Part shown: in pieces, positions 25,189 through 39,500 of the stretch
How positions within the stretch are numbered: position 1 is the first letter of the stretch
Layout of the letters: the number at the start of each line of letters is the position of its first letter
Source: Anseranas semipalmata
Taxonomy: Eukaryota > Chordata > Aves > Anseriformes > Anseranatidae
Assembly (NCBI GenBank): GCA_013399115.1
Contig: VXAA01004387.1
Coordinates: forward strand, 62,001 to 126,000
Direction of reading: 5' to 3'
DNA: 64,000 bases
The notes under the pieces: generated by a model
Database searches by the model: none
What the model saw: only the letters and a program-made list of their open reading frames with translations
Told to the model about the DNA's origin: nothing
Translations under genes and position numbers: made by a program

Positions 25189-28100
25189 CTCCTACCCTGG
25201 GAGCAACAGAGCATATTTCAGGGGGAGTTCTCATGTTTCAGAGAAAGAGGGGTGGAGAGAGGGGAAAAAATGTTGCAAGCAGAAGTTCCGGAGATAACAG
25301 AGAAACTGCAGAGAAGTGACAGGAATGGGTTGACAACCTGAGCTGATGGAGAAGGCAACTTGTCCAGCTGAGGCGGAGGGGATTATGCAGAACTTGCTGC
25401 AGACCAGAAAGCCATTGAGTTGTTGGAATGGAATGAAGCCTGGAAACAAGGCGTCAGCGGGCAAGGCGAGTTTCATAAACCTCCTTTTGTTTCCATTCTG
25501 CCTTGCCTAATTCTGTTTTATAATGTTACGAGTAAGCGTTCATATAAAATCTAGCTTCTGAGTTTAAAAGCCCATTTTACTTTTTTTGCATGTCCTCTAT
25601 AGAGAGATCTCTGCAGTTTTCCAACAGAGCTCTGGTTGAACTTAGGGTCATGTCATGCCATCTAACACAAGTCTAGAAAGATAATCACCATTAGTGTTTT
25701 TGAACTCCCTATCTAATCCGTTGTTTAGAATTCGACAATGTGATCACACATTTTAGAATAAGGTCTTTGGCTTATTTAAAAGAATATTTAGCTTTTGATA
25801 TAACACAGGTTTATCAAATTGTTCTGTACCAATTGTACTGAGATGGCTCTTCAACTGTACTGTTGTTTAATTAATAGTGTGTAATGTTGGGTATTTTGGC
25901 AGCTGTGCTACCACCATGAAGGACTGTTGGTTCTTACAGAATCTGAAAAGCCTTATAGAGCTATACATGGTACTAAAGAAGAGTAAGAAGTGTGTTTTTC
26001 TATAGTAGAATGTATTGCATTGGTAAATTTTAAGGCACTTTCAGAAAGAGGAGGAAGGAAATTTGATGTAAGTTGTTCTGCAGGTACACAGCAGTGTGGA
26101 TGAAGTCAGGGCTGAGCTGAAAAGACAAAGAGAAGGCATAGCTGTAATGCATATAAAAAGACCTGCATTATACAGTCAGGCACTTGGTAAATTTGTCTAA
26201 TCCGTGCCTTCCAGCAGGACTTACGTGCCCATTGTTTCCCAGCACATTTTAGAGAAAGTGATTAATCAGGGCTCTGCTCACTCTGCCACCTTTAATCTTA
26301 GACCAGCGAAGCAAACCATCAGGAGCACAGAAGAGAATAAACACTGCCTGAACAATCAAAATGAACCTAGCCCAAAACCTTTGACTGCTGAGGAGAGGTG
26401 TCATTTCTGAAGAATCACAGAGGTGGTGAGATTCCTGCATGGAGAAAATGATTAAAACTCTGCTACAAAATAGCTCCTGCATGAAGAGCCAAAAGGAGGA
26501 ATTCAGACTGCAGCAGTTGCTAGGAGTGGGACTGACCTCCTCTGTCTTGAGACGTGCACAGGTGACACCCATGTTACGTGAGGCTGTTTCTACAGTAAAT
26601 AAGAGAAACAGGTGTGATTATGGAGTGATGAAGAAAAATTGTGCTTTCTGTCAATTCAGTAGTGTGGAAGACTAGCTCAGATTAGCTCTGCACATTATGT
26701 CTGCATTTGGGCAGATGAATCCTCACTCTCGCAAGTAAACAAGGGCTGTGGAGCAGCATGTGGAGTCTCGTCAGCCACCAGTCTTTGGAGGAAGTCAGTA
26801 GCAGAGAATAGCAGAAAAAGCCAAGATTTTCTCACACCTTTTTTGTTTGTTTGTTTTTTCCTATAAAACAAGATTAATATTTCCTTTCTTTTGGAGAGAG
26901 TGTGCTTTTTTTGAATTACAGCTGAAAGTTTGCAAAGTAGTCTCATATCAGTTGAAAACAGATGGTGTTAATTCAGCATATGCATATCCTACTGATAAGT
27001 ATAAACTGTTCTGAATTTTTCTCACCAGTATTTTCTCAGATTGCAAAGGAAGAGAATTAAAAGTATGTTCTCATTGACTGGGAAAAGACTCTTCATAATC
27101 CAGTAAAATTTTCCATAGATGAGATCTGAGCTTCAAACAAAGTTCATTATTCTGAGGGGAATGACATATAATGATGTGTGTGTTACTTGATAAGAAACAG
27201 TGTATTATTAATTAATGTGAGTGAATGAGCCTGTGCTAAGGATGTTGCACAGTGTGCAAAAAGATTTACTACAAGGACTTCATCATTCCAAGATGAAGAG
27301 GATGAGTGGTGCCGTTTTCTACTGCTACAAGCTTCATGATCACCTACCTAATCCTGAAATTAGTGATTAATCCTGTGGTACAATGTCCTTTAATATAACT
27401 GGTTTGAATTACCAAAGCCAGAATCACATAGCCTCTGTATCAGAACATGTTACTGAGGTGCAGTTCTGTATCATTAATTAGTTAAATCTGAAAACAGGGT
27501 GTGCTGGAGACACAGCACATCATGTGCAGACATTTGTATCTTTATCAAGCACAGGCATCAAACGGTCCATCTGCTTCACAGACCTTCTGATAACTTTCCA
27601 CAGGTTAGGATATATACAGATACGTATCTGCAGTTCTGTACTCCTTACATAAAATGCCTCTGTCAGTGAAACAATAGGGGGAAAAAAAAGAAGTGATGAT
27701 TGATTAAGAAACACTAGTTGTGTTATAGTGTAATATACTATGTTATAGTATAGTACATAGCCACCATGAGTCTACAGCCTTTTTGTTTCATCTTATTGAG
27801 CTGCTACCTCATAGCAATTCTAGTTTTGCCATTAGTGTTTCTCCAGATGGTAAATCTTTTTCTTTTCTGACTTACTGTTATGCAGTGCAGAGAGTTCCGT
27901 ATAACTTATCCTCTGTTTTGCCATATATTTCATAATCTTTTGGGTTGTCAAAGCAGGGTATTTTTCAGAAACATCCTCTTCAGCATCTTTCACGAGTCAC
28001 GAGGAAAATAGCATCTAGATAAATCCGTTCATTTGGATCCTATCAGACTATCTTCTGAAAAATCACAAATAATTTACAAATGGGGAAAGATTTTAATTCA

Positions 28101-28480
28101 CAGTCAAAAGTATTTACTTGGAATTCTTTACCAAATTCAGGCTTCAGTTCTGGACTATGTCTATTGTACTATAGTAGTTAGAGTACTAACTAAAGCTGAT
28201 AGTAAAAATGCAGTATTGGAGCAGTGGGAGAAGAGTATTTTCTTTCTGTGAAGTCCCTTGTTATTTCTTAATATGCTGATATATATAAATAAAATACTTA
28301 AGGATATTTAACGTATTTTGGTACAAACCACATAAGGATAAGCATTTATTAGGTATCAGTAGTATCTCCTGCATATCAACTGTGTGTGTCCTGCAATGTT
28401 TTCAAGCATTTTATGACTGAATGACTTTGTCATTCAGAGCAGAAATTCTGCCCATGGTCTTCTCTGTTTTGAGGACAGGA
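25187..28480. other. Intronic stretch without recognised element
   Basis: No transposon, RNA gene or exon recognised. Overlapping short frames on both strands around 26204-26675 have no domain that I know. Confidence 0.5.
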
Positions 28481-28558
28481 TCTTTTCCTTCTCTTTCCCC
28501 TCTTCCTTTCTCCCTTGCCCTTCCTCTTCCCCTATTTTTCCATCTTTTTTTCTTTTTT
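28481..28558 (+). repeat. Pyrimidine-rich tract
   Basis: Nearly 80 bases of C and T with only four purines. Such mirror-like pyrimidine tracts may form triplex DNA or bind PTB in the pre-mRNA. No acceptor AG that matches a coding exon follows. Confidence 0.7.
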
Positions 28559-31500
28559 AGAGACTGAGTAGTGGGAAAAGAATTATTTAGCCCATTTGGT
28601 ACAGACATTTTGATGCAGAAGCAGTACTCAACTCTGAGCATTCGATTCTGTTAGCTTGACAGATGTCCATTCTCTGAATCAATCTTTCAGCAACTTTTTC
28701 CCTATTGTAAAGTAACTGAGATACATATAATTCCATATACATTAAATATAATTGGACAGCAAATCTCTCACGAGCTTTTATCCCAGAGCATTTTGCAAAG
28801 ATAAATAATTACAAAGATAAATAGCAAAGAATAGCAGAGGGAAAAATAAATGAAGAATAAAAAAAGAAAATAATTGCTTTCGGGTGAGTTTTGAAGATAG
28901 TGTTACTGACTCAGCCAGAAATGTTCCCCTTTGTATAAGGCTTAAGCTGCAGAAGAAGAATACTTTACAGACTGTTGAGTTATACTAAGGGGAGTTGGTA
29001 AAGAGACTGCTGTGTCCTCAGTGAGCAGAAAAAGCAAACAGTATGGATACTGTTTGTAGATACAAACTGAGGAAATGAAAACATAAGCTTGTGAATAATG
29101 TGTATGTTGCTGTCTAAAATCAGTTCAATGCACACATATGGAGAATTATTCCAGTTACAAGATTTAGAGTCAAAGTTTCAAAAGATTGGATTTCTTTCTT
29201 CTCACAAACTGATTTTCCACTGAGGTACCTCTGCTGATTTAAATCGCTATTCCTCATTTTTACCAGTGAAATTGAGGAGGGAATTGCCCCATTGCCCTTA
29301 TAGGCAAAATTGTCAGTCATGTTCCAAATGAATCACAAATAGACTAGTCTGTGGAAAACACAGACATCTTCCATGCAAATGACTGAGAACAACTATTATG
29401 CATACTCACATAAAGTAGATGAAACAGAGGTTTAGATCGCCTTGAAAATCAATGTGTAAGGGCCACATCTGTCTGTAGTTTGCATATTAAATTTTCATTG
29501 AATTTCTCCTTTTTCCCCCCAAGATCAAAAGAAGCATATGGCCTTTTATGTGTTTAACTGAGGAAAGAAGTTGATATCTCATGTCACGTCAGCTGTTAGG
29601 AAGTGCACTGTGCTTTTCCCCTTGCATTTGAAGTGAAAATGGCAATTTCGAACAATTTCACAGAGAAAATGAAAGGAGCAAGAGGATGAAAAGTACAGAA
29701 GTGCTCATTTGAAGAATGAGTGACTCTGACTGACACAAATGAAAGCAAAAAAACTCTGAAAAAATGCATATTGTTTTGGTATAGACTATTTCTGAAAGTT
29801 TTATATTGGTTTTAACAGCAGAGGATTTTATCTCTACAGAGCCTTCAAAGGAGTGAAGAGAAAAAAAAAAAAGAGAAAATCACACTGACTGGCATCTCAG
29901 CGCTGCTGTGTAGTGATTTCAAAACTAGTTTTCTGCTTCACTGCTCAGTCACCAGAGCAAAATACCTGCAGAAAAGAAAAAGACAAGAGTTACGTTAAAG
30001 AAAAGCTTTGTCATATTACTCATGAAGCAGGGTATTTCCCTCCTATACTCAAGGCCAAATTCAGCTCATCAAACTCCTCTTCAACTCCTATTGCCAGCAA
30101 TGGCACATGAGGCAAGGCAGTGCAGGTTGGCTGATAGGGTTTAACCGATGGTAAGAATTTGTTCAGATCCTGTATTATCCACTGTCAGCACTGCTGATGA
30201 GACTTTTATAAATATACTTTTTAATACATTTTCCTTATGATGTACATACAATTACTCTGTTTCCTTTTGCCTCTTGGCTTCAGAGGTGGGTTCCCACACT
30301 ATGTGGTTCTTCATGTAATAAAATGTACCTTATGTCAGCCCGTGGAGAGAAGCTTCTCAATATGCTTGCTCTGTTACCAAGGGTCAATGAAGCTGGTCCC
30401 CTGTAGCCAGTGGTTACCATATAATAGATATAAGTCCAGAAGCATCCACAAAATCTTTAATGAGAAAATACTTGCGTAGTGCAAGCTACAAAACATTGTC
30501 CAATATCACCATCTGCATCCTACAAAAAGATGCAGTCAGGAATTCCAAACTGAAAATAAAATAATGTATCATTAGTGTCCTATCTTAATGTGTCTTTCAG
30601 AATTAGGTTTCATTTACAAGCAATTTTAAAGATACCAATAAATTACAGAAAGCTCCTTAATGAACGATAACTGATTTTTAACAGATACTTTGAAGTAAAT
30701 TGAATGTTTAAAACAATGAATTACCAAAATTTCTAACTGTTTCTACTGATGTATTGCTGAAGATGAGTAGCACATACCACAATGAAGAGTAACACGTACC
30801 AACCCTTTACAAGTGTAACTGCTTTGTTGCAATTTTTACTGAGAGTTTACTGAAATTTTTGAAGGGGTTGCCTTTGGGGAGTTTTTTGATACATGAAAAA
30901 TCTCAGATGTGAGAGTTGAGCTCAGATAGTTGCAGCACAGGCTTCTCCTTCCACCCCGTTGGTACCCACTGGTTAGCTTTGGTAACCTACATTGGTCCCC
31001 ACCTAAAGTGACCTCTTCCCAGAATGGACAAGTGATTTGTGTCTCACCACTGCTTGACAACTTTTCTAGATACAAATGATTTATTGCCTGTAATTTTATT
31101 TACCACATTTTGGGTCATCAGCATGCATCTCTCAAACTCCTATCTTTATTATCAAATCCTTGTTAATCTTACACATTGGTGGGAGTGGGAAGAGGTTGTT
31201 ACTTCCTCAGTTCTTTAATTTGTAGTACTGGGGACAACATACCTATAGCTTTATCTCAAGCACAAGCTTTGGGGTTATTTTAGCAAGTTCAGCTTTGCCT
31301 CAGAAGCAGATATGATTACCATTATATCCATCCTGAAGTGAAGTCCCAGAGTAGTTTGAAATTCTGTCCATATATAAGGTCCAGCAATAAAGTAATACTT
31401 TTATAAGGTTGTCATGGTGAAACAAGAAGCAGAATAAATTGTTTCTAGTTCTTGATACTTACAGCCAGCGTATAGAGTGATCATTTGCTAAACACACAAA

Positions 31501-33827
31501 GATTTTTAAAAATTAGTGAACATGATAGTAGATGACTAGAAGCAAATAGCTTAGAATGAGGAAGATGGAAGATGTGATAAAATATGGTAGAAAATGTCAT
31601 GACTTCTTCAGTCAAAGAGCTCACTTAAAGTCACCTGTCTGAGATCCAACATAACCTTTAACCAGTAATTGTAAGCCCTAAAAATGCCTGTCTGTATTTG
31701 ATGATTTTTTGATTTGTCTCTGGAGTAGTTTCATGACGGTTTCTTCTCTCTTTCCTTTGGATATTTTAAACTTAAAATGAGCATAGCATTATAAATGTGT
31801 TACAGGGACCAAAAATACAGGGAACAACACAATTACTCCTTTCCACTTCCAATCCTCTGTTTTCTTGATAAAGAGATTAGAATTTGGTGAAGATCAGCCC
31901 TAGCTTGTCTGTTTTTCTTGATAGTTAACAAATTCAAAGGAAATGCAAAAACTAAATTTAACTACTGCTCTAAATTATCTGCCAAAATACTAAAGTTGAA
32001 CTTCCCTTAAATCTACTAACACAGTTCCCAGGTAGCATGCTAATGTATCTGATGATGAAAATATCCAGGAAGAAGAAAAAAGACCCACATTTTATCACAG
32101 TACTAAAATCATATTTATTTTTTCTTATCCCAGTGTAAATAGCAAGTAAAAATAATTAAGACTTGTCTCCTGCCCTCTCATGAGAATATCAGTTGAGAAC
32201 TAAAAGTTATCAATACTTTTCCAAAAGCAAGTGGTAGATCTTCCTATAGTGTCTGTCAGTCTGATATGTAGACAAAGATATTTATATGCAGACAAAAGTA
32301 TTAAAACAAGATACATTTTTTTTTCAATAAAATACATTATTAGCTGACATGGGAATTATTCATCAGCAATATAGCTAACATCTGAAAATAACCATTCTGT
32401 AAAGTATTAGAGACCTTTTAATGAGTGTGTTATTAATAGCTGTTCCCCAATACTGGTGACCATCTGTGACTGCTTCACCATCTGTGATTGCTATATCAAT
32501 TTGGGAGGGGGAAATAACAGTGGTATTGGACTGAATTTGCAATATAAATTAATAGCCAACTAGACCTAATGTAGATGATTAATTTGTCTTTGATTATAAT
32601 TACACACTGAGCTAGAGAAAATTAGTTTCTTTGATTTGTTGGCACAACATGGGTTTGGGAAGTGGCCACAGGAAGTTGAAAACAAAATTAAATTACATTT
32701 ATTGAAATCTGAAAAACGCAAAAGTTGATGGAATTGAGATGAAGAAGATGAAAAGAGCTTAAATGGCACTTGAAAAGGTAGTGAATGTTTCTTTAAAGAT
32801 TGTGCAGGTCCCTTGACCTTATTCTGTTTAATGGCAAAACCAGCTTTCAAGAGAATTTGGATTATTTTCCTCCCTTTCTCAAACACTTCTTCTGCTGTGC
32901 TGCCACCACAAAGATACATAAAAAATATTGATTACTGTGATTTGCTAAGGTTAGCTAGCAGGGGAGCAGCAAAAGATGTTTGTCAACTCATTCTAAAAAC
33001 TACGATTTCTTGACAATGTATTAGAATAAACTAGGAAGGCAGTGTTTTTTTTACTGCTAATTAAAATTAATCTTGTTGACTTCTTATCTGAGTGGAGTAG
33101 CATTTATTTCAGAAGAAATTTCATTTTTAATTAATAACAGTTAATGCTTGCTAAAGTGCTGTGCTTGCCTGCAGAGGCAGAAGAGACAAGTTGGTTAATA
33201 TTCCCTTACTAAAGTTTGCTGAAGTGTTTCCATATTTTTTCTATCAACAGGGCTGCATTCTATAAGAATTGACGTGGTGATTCTCGTGTATATGTATAGA
33301 TCAGTCCTTTATCCTTTACTAGCGCAAAATCCATAAGAACCTATTGGAGAGATTGGGTACAATTTCAAAATTATTCAAGTTTCACTTCCTAATGTATCTA
33401 CATTGAGTGGGAGCCTAAATTTACTTCAAAACTAAAATGAATTTTTCAAAAGCACTAATAATTTTGAGTGCAATGTAGATTTTATCTAACCTGTTGTGTT
33501 GCCTGCTTTCCTAGTAGATGAAGAGAGTAGGCATCTCCAAAAAATGACTCATCAGCCTAAGGTAGATACTTCTCTTAGAGCAGGGTGAATCACCCTCCTA
33601 CCATTAATTGTGAAGAAGTCTGGACATCTGGCCTGAGCAGATCCCTGTATTTTGATATTGAGGTGAGGCAAAGATGGCAAGGTGGACTGAGGGGACTACG
33701 TGTTGTACTGAGTATATTGGCACCAGAAAATCCTGCTTTGGTGTCTGGATTTTAGTACAAGTTACAACTGCTCGGTATGCACTCAGTGTCTGGCTCAGAG
33801 ACTTCAATTATATTGTACAATTATACC
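28559..33827. other. Intronic stretch without recognised element
   Basis: AT-rich intron DNA with scattered A and T runs. Nothing that I can name as a gene, RNA or mobile element. Confidence 0.55.
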
Positions 33828-33860
33828 TATATATATATATGAATATGTGTATATGTACAT
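33828..33860. repeat. TA/TG microsatellite
   Basis: About six TA units are followed by interspersed ATG/TGTATA. Further weak TA and CA repeats continue to about 33970 and are followed by an A18 run (33980-33997). Confidence 0.8.
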
Positions 33861-34311
33861 TTACAATTATGTATTCTCTCTATTAAATGTTATATAGAAA
33901 GAAGATGCATAGGTCTATATATACTACCCTCATACTCAAACACATACACACACTGTATATGTTTAAGTATATGGAGATTAAAAAAAAAAAAAAAAAACTT
34001 TTAAATTACAGTTAATTCAATTTCAAGAATATAAAATAGATTTTTCAGTCTCAGATTAAACAAAGCCCTAGTGAGTGTCTCCCTTATTTTGCAATAGATT
34101 GCTCATCTTCCTGATCTTCAGCAGACTGCTAACATTTTTTTCATGCTTTTTGCTGTTGCTTATTCACACATACCACAAGCTTCCTGTCCGTAATACAGAA
34201 AGTATGTGGTTGAGATACAAAGCCATACCATGAAAAAATTTTAAACTCCTTATGAGCTATTGGCAATCAAGCCTCCAGAACAGTGATTCAGTCTTGTTTC
34301 TTCTATTGCAG

Positions 34312-36523
34312 ACAAAAGGTTCTTCAAGCATCACTCCATCTGGCACTCAGAAGAAGGTGAAGAGGACTCTGCCCAACCCACCTCCAGAGGAAGCAACAGC
34401 AGGAACTCAGTCGCCATATACTTCTGTGGGATCAGTTTCACGCAGAAGGATTTGTAGGACCAACACTATGGCCAGAGCCAAAATTCTTCAGGATATAGAC
34501 AGGGAATTGGATCTGGTTGAACGGGAATCAGCCAAGCTTAGAAAAAAGCAAGCAGAGCTAGATGAGGAGGAAAAAGAAATAGATGCCAAACTGAGATACT
34601 TGGAAATGGGCATTAATAGGAGGAAAGAGGCCTTATTAAAAGAAAGAGAAAAGAGAGAGCGTGCCTATCTCCAAGGAGTAGCAGAAGAACGTGATTATAT
34701 GTCAGACAGTGAAGTTAATAACACCAGGTCAACCAGAATAGAAACTCAACATGGCTTGGAAAGACCACGTACTGCACCCCAAACAGAATTTAATCAGTTT
34801 ATGCCCCCACAAACCCAGCCAGAAACACAGTTTGCCCCTGCTACAAGCCCATATGCTCAATATCAGTATTCATCTCCTGCCCTGCCTACACAAGCACCAA
34901 CTCAGTTCACACAGCAATCACATTACCAACAACAGCAGCCTTTGTATCACCAGCAAGTTTCACCCTATCAGACCCAAACAGCTTTCCAAACAGGAGAGAC
35001 TATGTCCTTTACTCCACAGGCTCAAACTCCACCAACTCAACAGCCGTCATATCAACTCCCATCACAGATGATGGTGATACAGCCAAAGCCAAGACAAACT
35101 CCATTATATTTGGAGCCTAAGATAACAACAAACTATGATGTGATTCGCAATCAGCCTCTCATGATAGCACCAGTTTCGACTGAAAATAATTATGCAGTTT
35201 CCCAACTGGGCAGTAAATATAGTACCTTGGACTTAAGGTTAGGACTAGATGAGAGAAACAGCATGGCAAGCAGCCCTATATCAAGCATATCTGCAGATTC
35301 ATTCTATGCAGATATAGACCACCACCATACACCCCGAAATTATGTGCTGATTGATGATATAGGAGAACTTACTAAAGGAACAGGAACACTTGGTTCCAGT
35401 TTTAGCCTTCATGAGAAAGATCTTACCAAAACAGATCGACTGCTTCGCACAGCTGAGGCCAGGAGAGCACAAGAAGTATCAGACTTCCTAGCACCACTGC
35501 AGACCTCTTCTAGGTTACATTCCTATGTTAAAGCTGATGAAGACCCAATGGAGGACCCTTACGAGCTCAAACTTCTGAAACATCAGATAAAGCAAGAGTT
35601 CCGTAGAGGTGCAGAAAGTCTTGATCACTTGGCTGGCCTGTCACAATATTACCATGCAGAGGGTAGCTACAGGCATTTTCCTAAATCTGAGAAATACAGC
35701 ATAGGTAGGCTTACCCTTGAGAAACAGGCTGCTAAGCAGCTTCCAGCAGCCCTCCTTTACCAGAAACAGTCAAAACACAAGAAAGCTTTGATAGATCCCA
35801 AACTAACAAAGTTTTCACCTATCCAAGAAAGCAGAGACCTTGAGCCTGACTATTCAACCTATATGACTTCATCAAGCACTTCATCACTTGGGGGAATTAC
35901 TACTAGGGCAAGGCTTCTTCAGGATGATATCACTTTTGGCCTTAGAAAAAACATCACTGACCAACAGAAATACATGGGGCCACCACTGACTTCATCCATT
36001 GGAGCAGGCCTTGGGACTGCACTAGGTCCAGCAATGAGATCCACATTACAAGATGAAGCAGACAAGTCTTACAGCAGTGGTAGTAGATCTAGGCCCTCAT
36101 CCAGACCCTCCTCAGTTTATGGGCTTGACTTGTCATTGAAAAGGGATTCTTCCAGTTCTTCTTTAAGACTGAAAGCCCAAGAAGCTGAACCCCTAGATGT
36201 TTCATTTAGCCATGCAGCACCTTCTGGAAGAACTAAACCCACCAGTCTACCTATTAGCCAAAGCAGGGGAAGGATACCAATAGTAGCACAGAATTCAGAG
36301 GAGGAGAGCCCACTAAGTCCCGTTGGCCAGCCAATGGGAATGGCAAGAGCAGCAGCTGGACCCTTGCCACCAATATCTGCAGATACCAGGGACCAGTTTG
36401 GATCGAGCCATTCATTACCTGAGGTCCAGCAACATATGAGGGAGGAGTCACGGACTCGAGGCTATGATCGAGATATAGCCTTCATCATGGATGACTTCCA
36501 GCATGCCATGTCAGACAGTGAAG
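34312..36523 (+). CDS. PCLO: Piccolo (PCLO) exon with coiled coil and Q/P-rich region
   Basis: The exon is 2212 bases long: 737 codons plus one base, entered in phase 0 (acceptor TATTGCAG|ACA) and left in phase 1 (donor GAAG|GTAAAT). Order of parts: a basic linker with [14 protein letters not shown]; a highly charged helix from [20 protein letters not shown] (34468) to about 34690; a Gln/Pro/Thr-rich low-complexity stretch (about 34764-35100); long conserved disordered segments ([38 protein letters not shown]); a Ser/Arg stretch with [17 protein letters not shown]; and the end [17 protein letters not shown]. Wording follows mammalian PCLO closely. The coil is in the family region reported to bind ELKS/CAST at the active zone. 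If the intron is not removed, 22 extra residues precede a stop at 36589-36591. The ATG at 34252 lies upstream of the acceptor and is not a start. Confidence 0.97.
34468..34686 (+). other. PCLO: Coiled-coil segment of Piccolo
   Basis: Seventy-odd residues from MARAKILQ to about ERAYLQGV are rich in E, K, R and L, with heptad-like leucine/isoleucine spacing and no proline. The segment corresponds to the last coiled coil before the PDZ domain in the Piccolo/Bassoon family. The heptads were read by eye; no coil program was run. Confidence 0.85.
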
Positions 36524-39500
36524 GTAAATTAGGCCTCAGACTGGTATCTTACTATCACAACGCAAACCCTCATTTCTATGCATGTGTCTAATTTTTGTTA
36601 TTCTGCAAAGACTTGTTCCTTCTGTTCCTTGGTGCATCTTATGTGTATCTACATTTTGGGGGTTTTATTTGTCTTGGTTTACTTGATATTTTTTATTTTA
36701 CCCTAACTGCAGTTTCTGGATGGTGTTAAGCTACTCAAGCATGCTCACTGTATTGTTGATTTGCATTCCTTTTGGTTTGCTTGTGCATTTTCCTTTTCTT
36801 TTGTTGATATCTACTTTTCTAATGATAGTGTGTAGAATATTCTGTGTACAATACATACCCTACCATCAGTCTTTGCGTGCAGCCTTCTCCAGTGACTGTG
36901 GATCATTGAACTTATTTGCAATAGTTTTTGTTGGGATTTGGAAATAATCTCCCAAATCCTCTAAAAAATCTCTAGTAATTTTATTTGCATGAAATTTCAT
37001 TGTAGAATTCAAGAACTGATAATTCCATCTCCTGATGCACCACTTTAGATCTACATTTATATAGAAATAGTATGTTCATTAAGTACATATTATATGTTTG
37101 AACCATATAGAACTTAACGTGGTAGCAAAAAAAACATTCTACATATGGTTTGTTGAAAGCATCCTGTCACGTGGACTTCTGTGCATTCAGACTTGTGATG
37201 ATGTAAGATAATTTGTCATTTGGATGGTGCAAGACAATCACATCCTTCAATAAACTTACATGTAGTATTTACTTCTATTGATGGAGTGTGCAGGGTAGCT
37301 GATTTTATATGCACCACATAAAATATGTCTGCCAAATAAGCACAAGAGTTTTTTTCACTTAGGTTCATGAAAGGAACCTTTCAGATGTATAATAAATGGT
37401 GCAATTAAAAATGTTTCTTCTAAATAAGTACAGCAGAATGTTAAAGCTGATGTTAAGTACTGAATAATTGCAGATTATGTATCGCTTTTCAGTCAGTTCA
37501 GACTTAATATATTCTAAATTGTTTAAAAATCATAAGGACAGTTTGAAAGAAAATGAAATTAATATGTTCAAAATTGTATGCGCTCCCTTAACTTTTTCTT
37601 ATGTGTATTTACTGCACAATAAAAGAGACTTTGCATGCGCTATATTGTCTGTAAATGGCAATGATTGTCTCAAAAGACACATTTGCATGATTATGAAGTA
37701 GTATGGTTTATTTTTCAGGTTTATATTAACCTCAGTGTTCCTTTTTGCATTATTGCCTTTTTACATAAGCTGAATCTTTCATAAGGGTTAGAAAATGAAA
37801 TCTGCCTTCCTGATACTACAGTATATTGCAGTGTTTTGTTCTGTAAGTTTCTTTTCATATTTCTTAGATATTAACAACCTCATCATGAAGTCTGTGTTTC
37901 AGAGGAGGTTCAAGACTGTCACCTTTTATGATTTTTATCACAAATTTAAGTGTTCTCACTATTCTTCTTAAATTCTAAACACATCAGTGCTATAATTAAA
38001 CCAGAAATCGGTTAAAAGAAAATCCCAAAGTTGCAACTTGAATAAGTAGGTGTTACCTTGTCTTGACTCAACTTTTGACTACTAAGGATCATTGAAGGGT
38101 CACATTGTGCAAGACACAGGACTTTCCTCCTGAAAAATAAGGATAACCAAACTGGACTGCAAAAAACCAATTTGGTGGTATTCTACCTCATATAAACAGG
38201 TCATAAGGAATTGTATTTCTGCACTACAGTGCATTATGTCTCTGTTATATATTTGTACAAGGCATACATTTTACATGTTAGGTTGGATCTGGTTTGGTTT
38301 TAACTTAGTTAAATTAGTTAGACTCTTTCAGAAGCACTCTATCTCACTTCAAATATTCCTTACTAGATTGACATGTCTCTGAATACCAGGCTTTCCCTTT
38401 CAATATTTTTTCTAATTTTTCTAATTTTTCTCAAGCTTTTTTTTTTCTTCACAAAGGACTTCTGGCCGCGCCATTTTATGTAAAGTCTTGCTAAACAAAA
38501 ACACTTTATGATATTATTTTCAAGTATGCTGTCTAATAACAAGCACCTTGAACTGAAAGCAATTCATGTAATTGGGTGTAAGATACAAAATGTTCCAGCA
38601 AAGCAATTACAGTTTTTCAGAAAGTTATGGCCTTCTTTTCTCAGAGACTGCACTTGTCCCTGTAGTTCCCTGACAGTGGACAGCTACTCTGGCAGTTTGC
38701 ATTCAACTTCTTAACACAGATTTCTTGTCTTTTTAGTGCTTAATTTTATGAATGTAAATAGTCCCTGCTGGTGAGCTCAGTAGATATAAATTGTATCTTT
38801 TCTCACTTCAAGGATTATTTTTCTGTTTTATATGCTGATTTGTTAATTCTACCATAGAGCTTAGAAGCTTAAAATTCAGGTATGAAGGCATCAAGAAAAT
38901 TAAAGGTGCACACTGACTTTTGACCATGCATACACCAGTTGAAAATATCAGACAATATCTTCTTTAATGATTGTCTCTGTTGATGGCATGAAATTAGTGT
39001 GAATGTTCCGGTTTGCACTCTGCCAATGATAGTGGTGTCAGTTGTGCATCTATAACTGTATTCTCTCTCATCTCACTACAACACAGCTGACCCTTTGTAA
39101 TTTTTCATCCATGGGATATAGAGTGATTTCATCCGTGAGTGATTTAGATCAGGCATTTCTCTGATCAAGATTCTTGGACTCCACAACTTGGAATCCAGTT
39201 TCACCTTTTTAAATTGTGTAATTAACAGTATGGGACCTTATTGAGTCAAGGAGGAGTTTTTAAACGTGGAGCAATCTGACTGCATATTGTTAGCCCTAGA
39301 AACAATGATATATCCTCTAAGACCATCAGTGATTCATCTTGGCTGTTCTCAGGGTTCCAGCTGAAACACGTCCCAACCAATCAAGCCAAAATCAATAGCG
39401 TGCATATGTACATATGAGTGTGGCATGTGTGTGTTCATATATGCATACATACTTTTTGAAATTTCATATAAAATACACACATTCATCATAGTTTTGAGAA

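Larger units (their letters stand above)
1072..34311 (+). other. PCLO: PCLO intron, 33.2 kb, phase 0
   Basis: The intron starts GTAAGA at 1072 and ends with a pyrimidine-rich acceptor, TTCTATTGCAG, at 34311. Joining 1071 to 34312 reads TEGFM then TKGSS, matching the continuous mammalian protein (TEGYT then TKGSQ, from memory), so no coding exon is expected in between. The DNA is AT-rich with many short chance ORFs on both strands, none with a recognisable domain. Repeats and the candidate regulatory patch are listed separately. Confidence 0.93.

Noticed and set aside
25061..25319. Two frames with Arg-Glu repeats
   Set aside because: Direct translation of the (AG)17 microsatellite.
34751..35071. 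Second + strand frame within the Q/P-rich part of the exon
   Set aside because: Out-of-frame reading of low-complexity Gln/Pro codons; the main frame is clearly PCLO.
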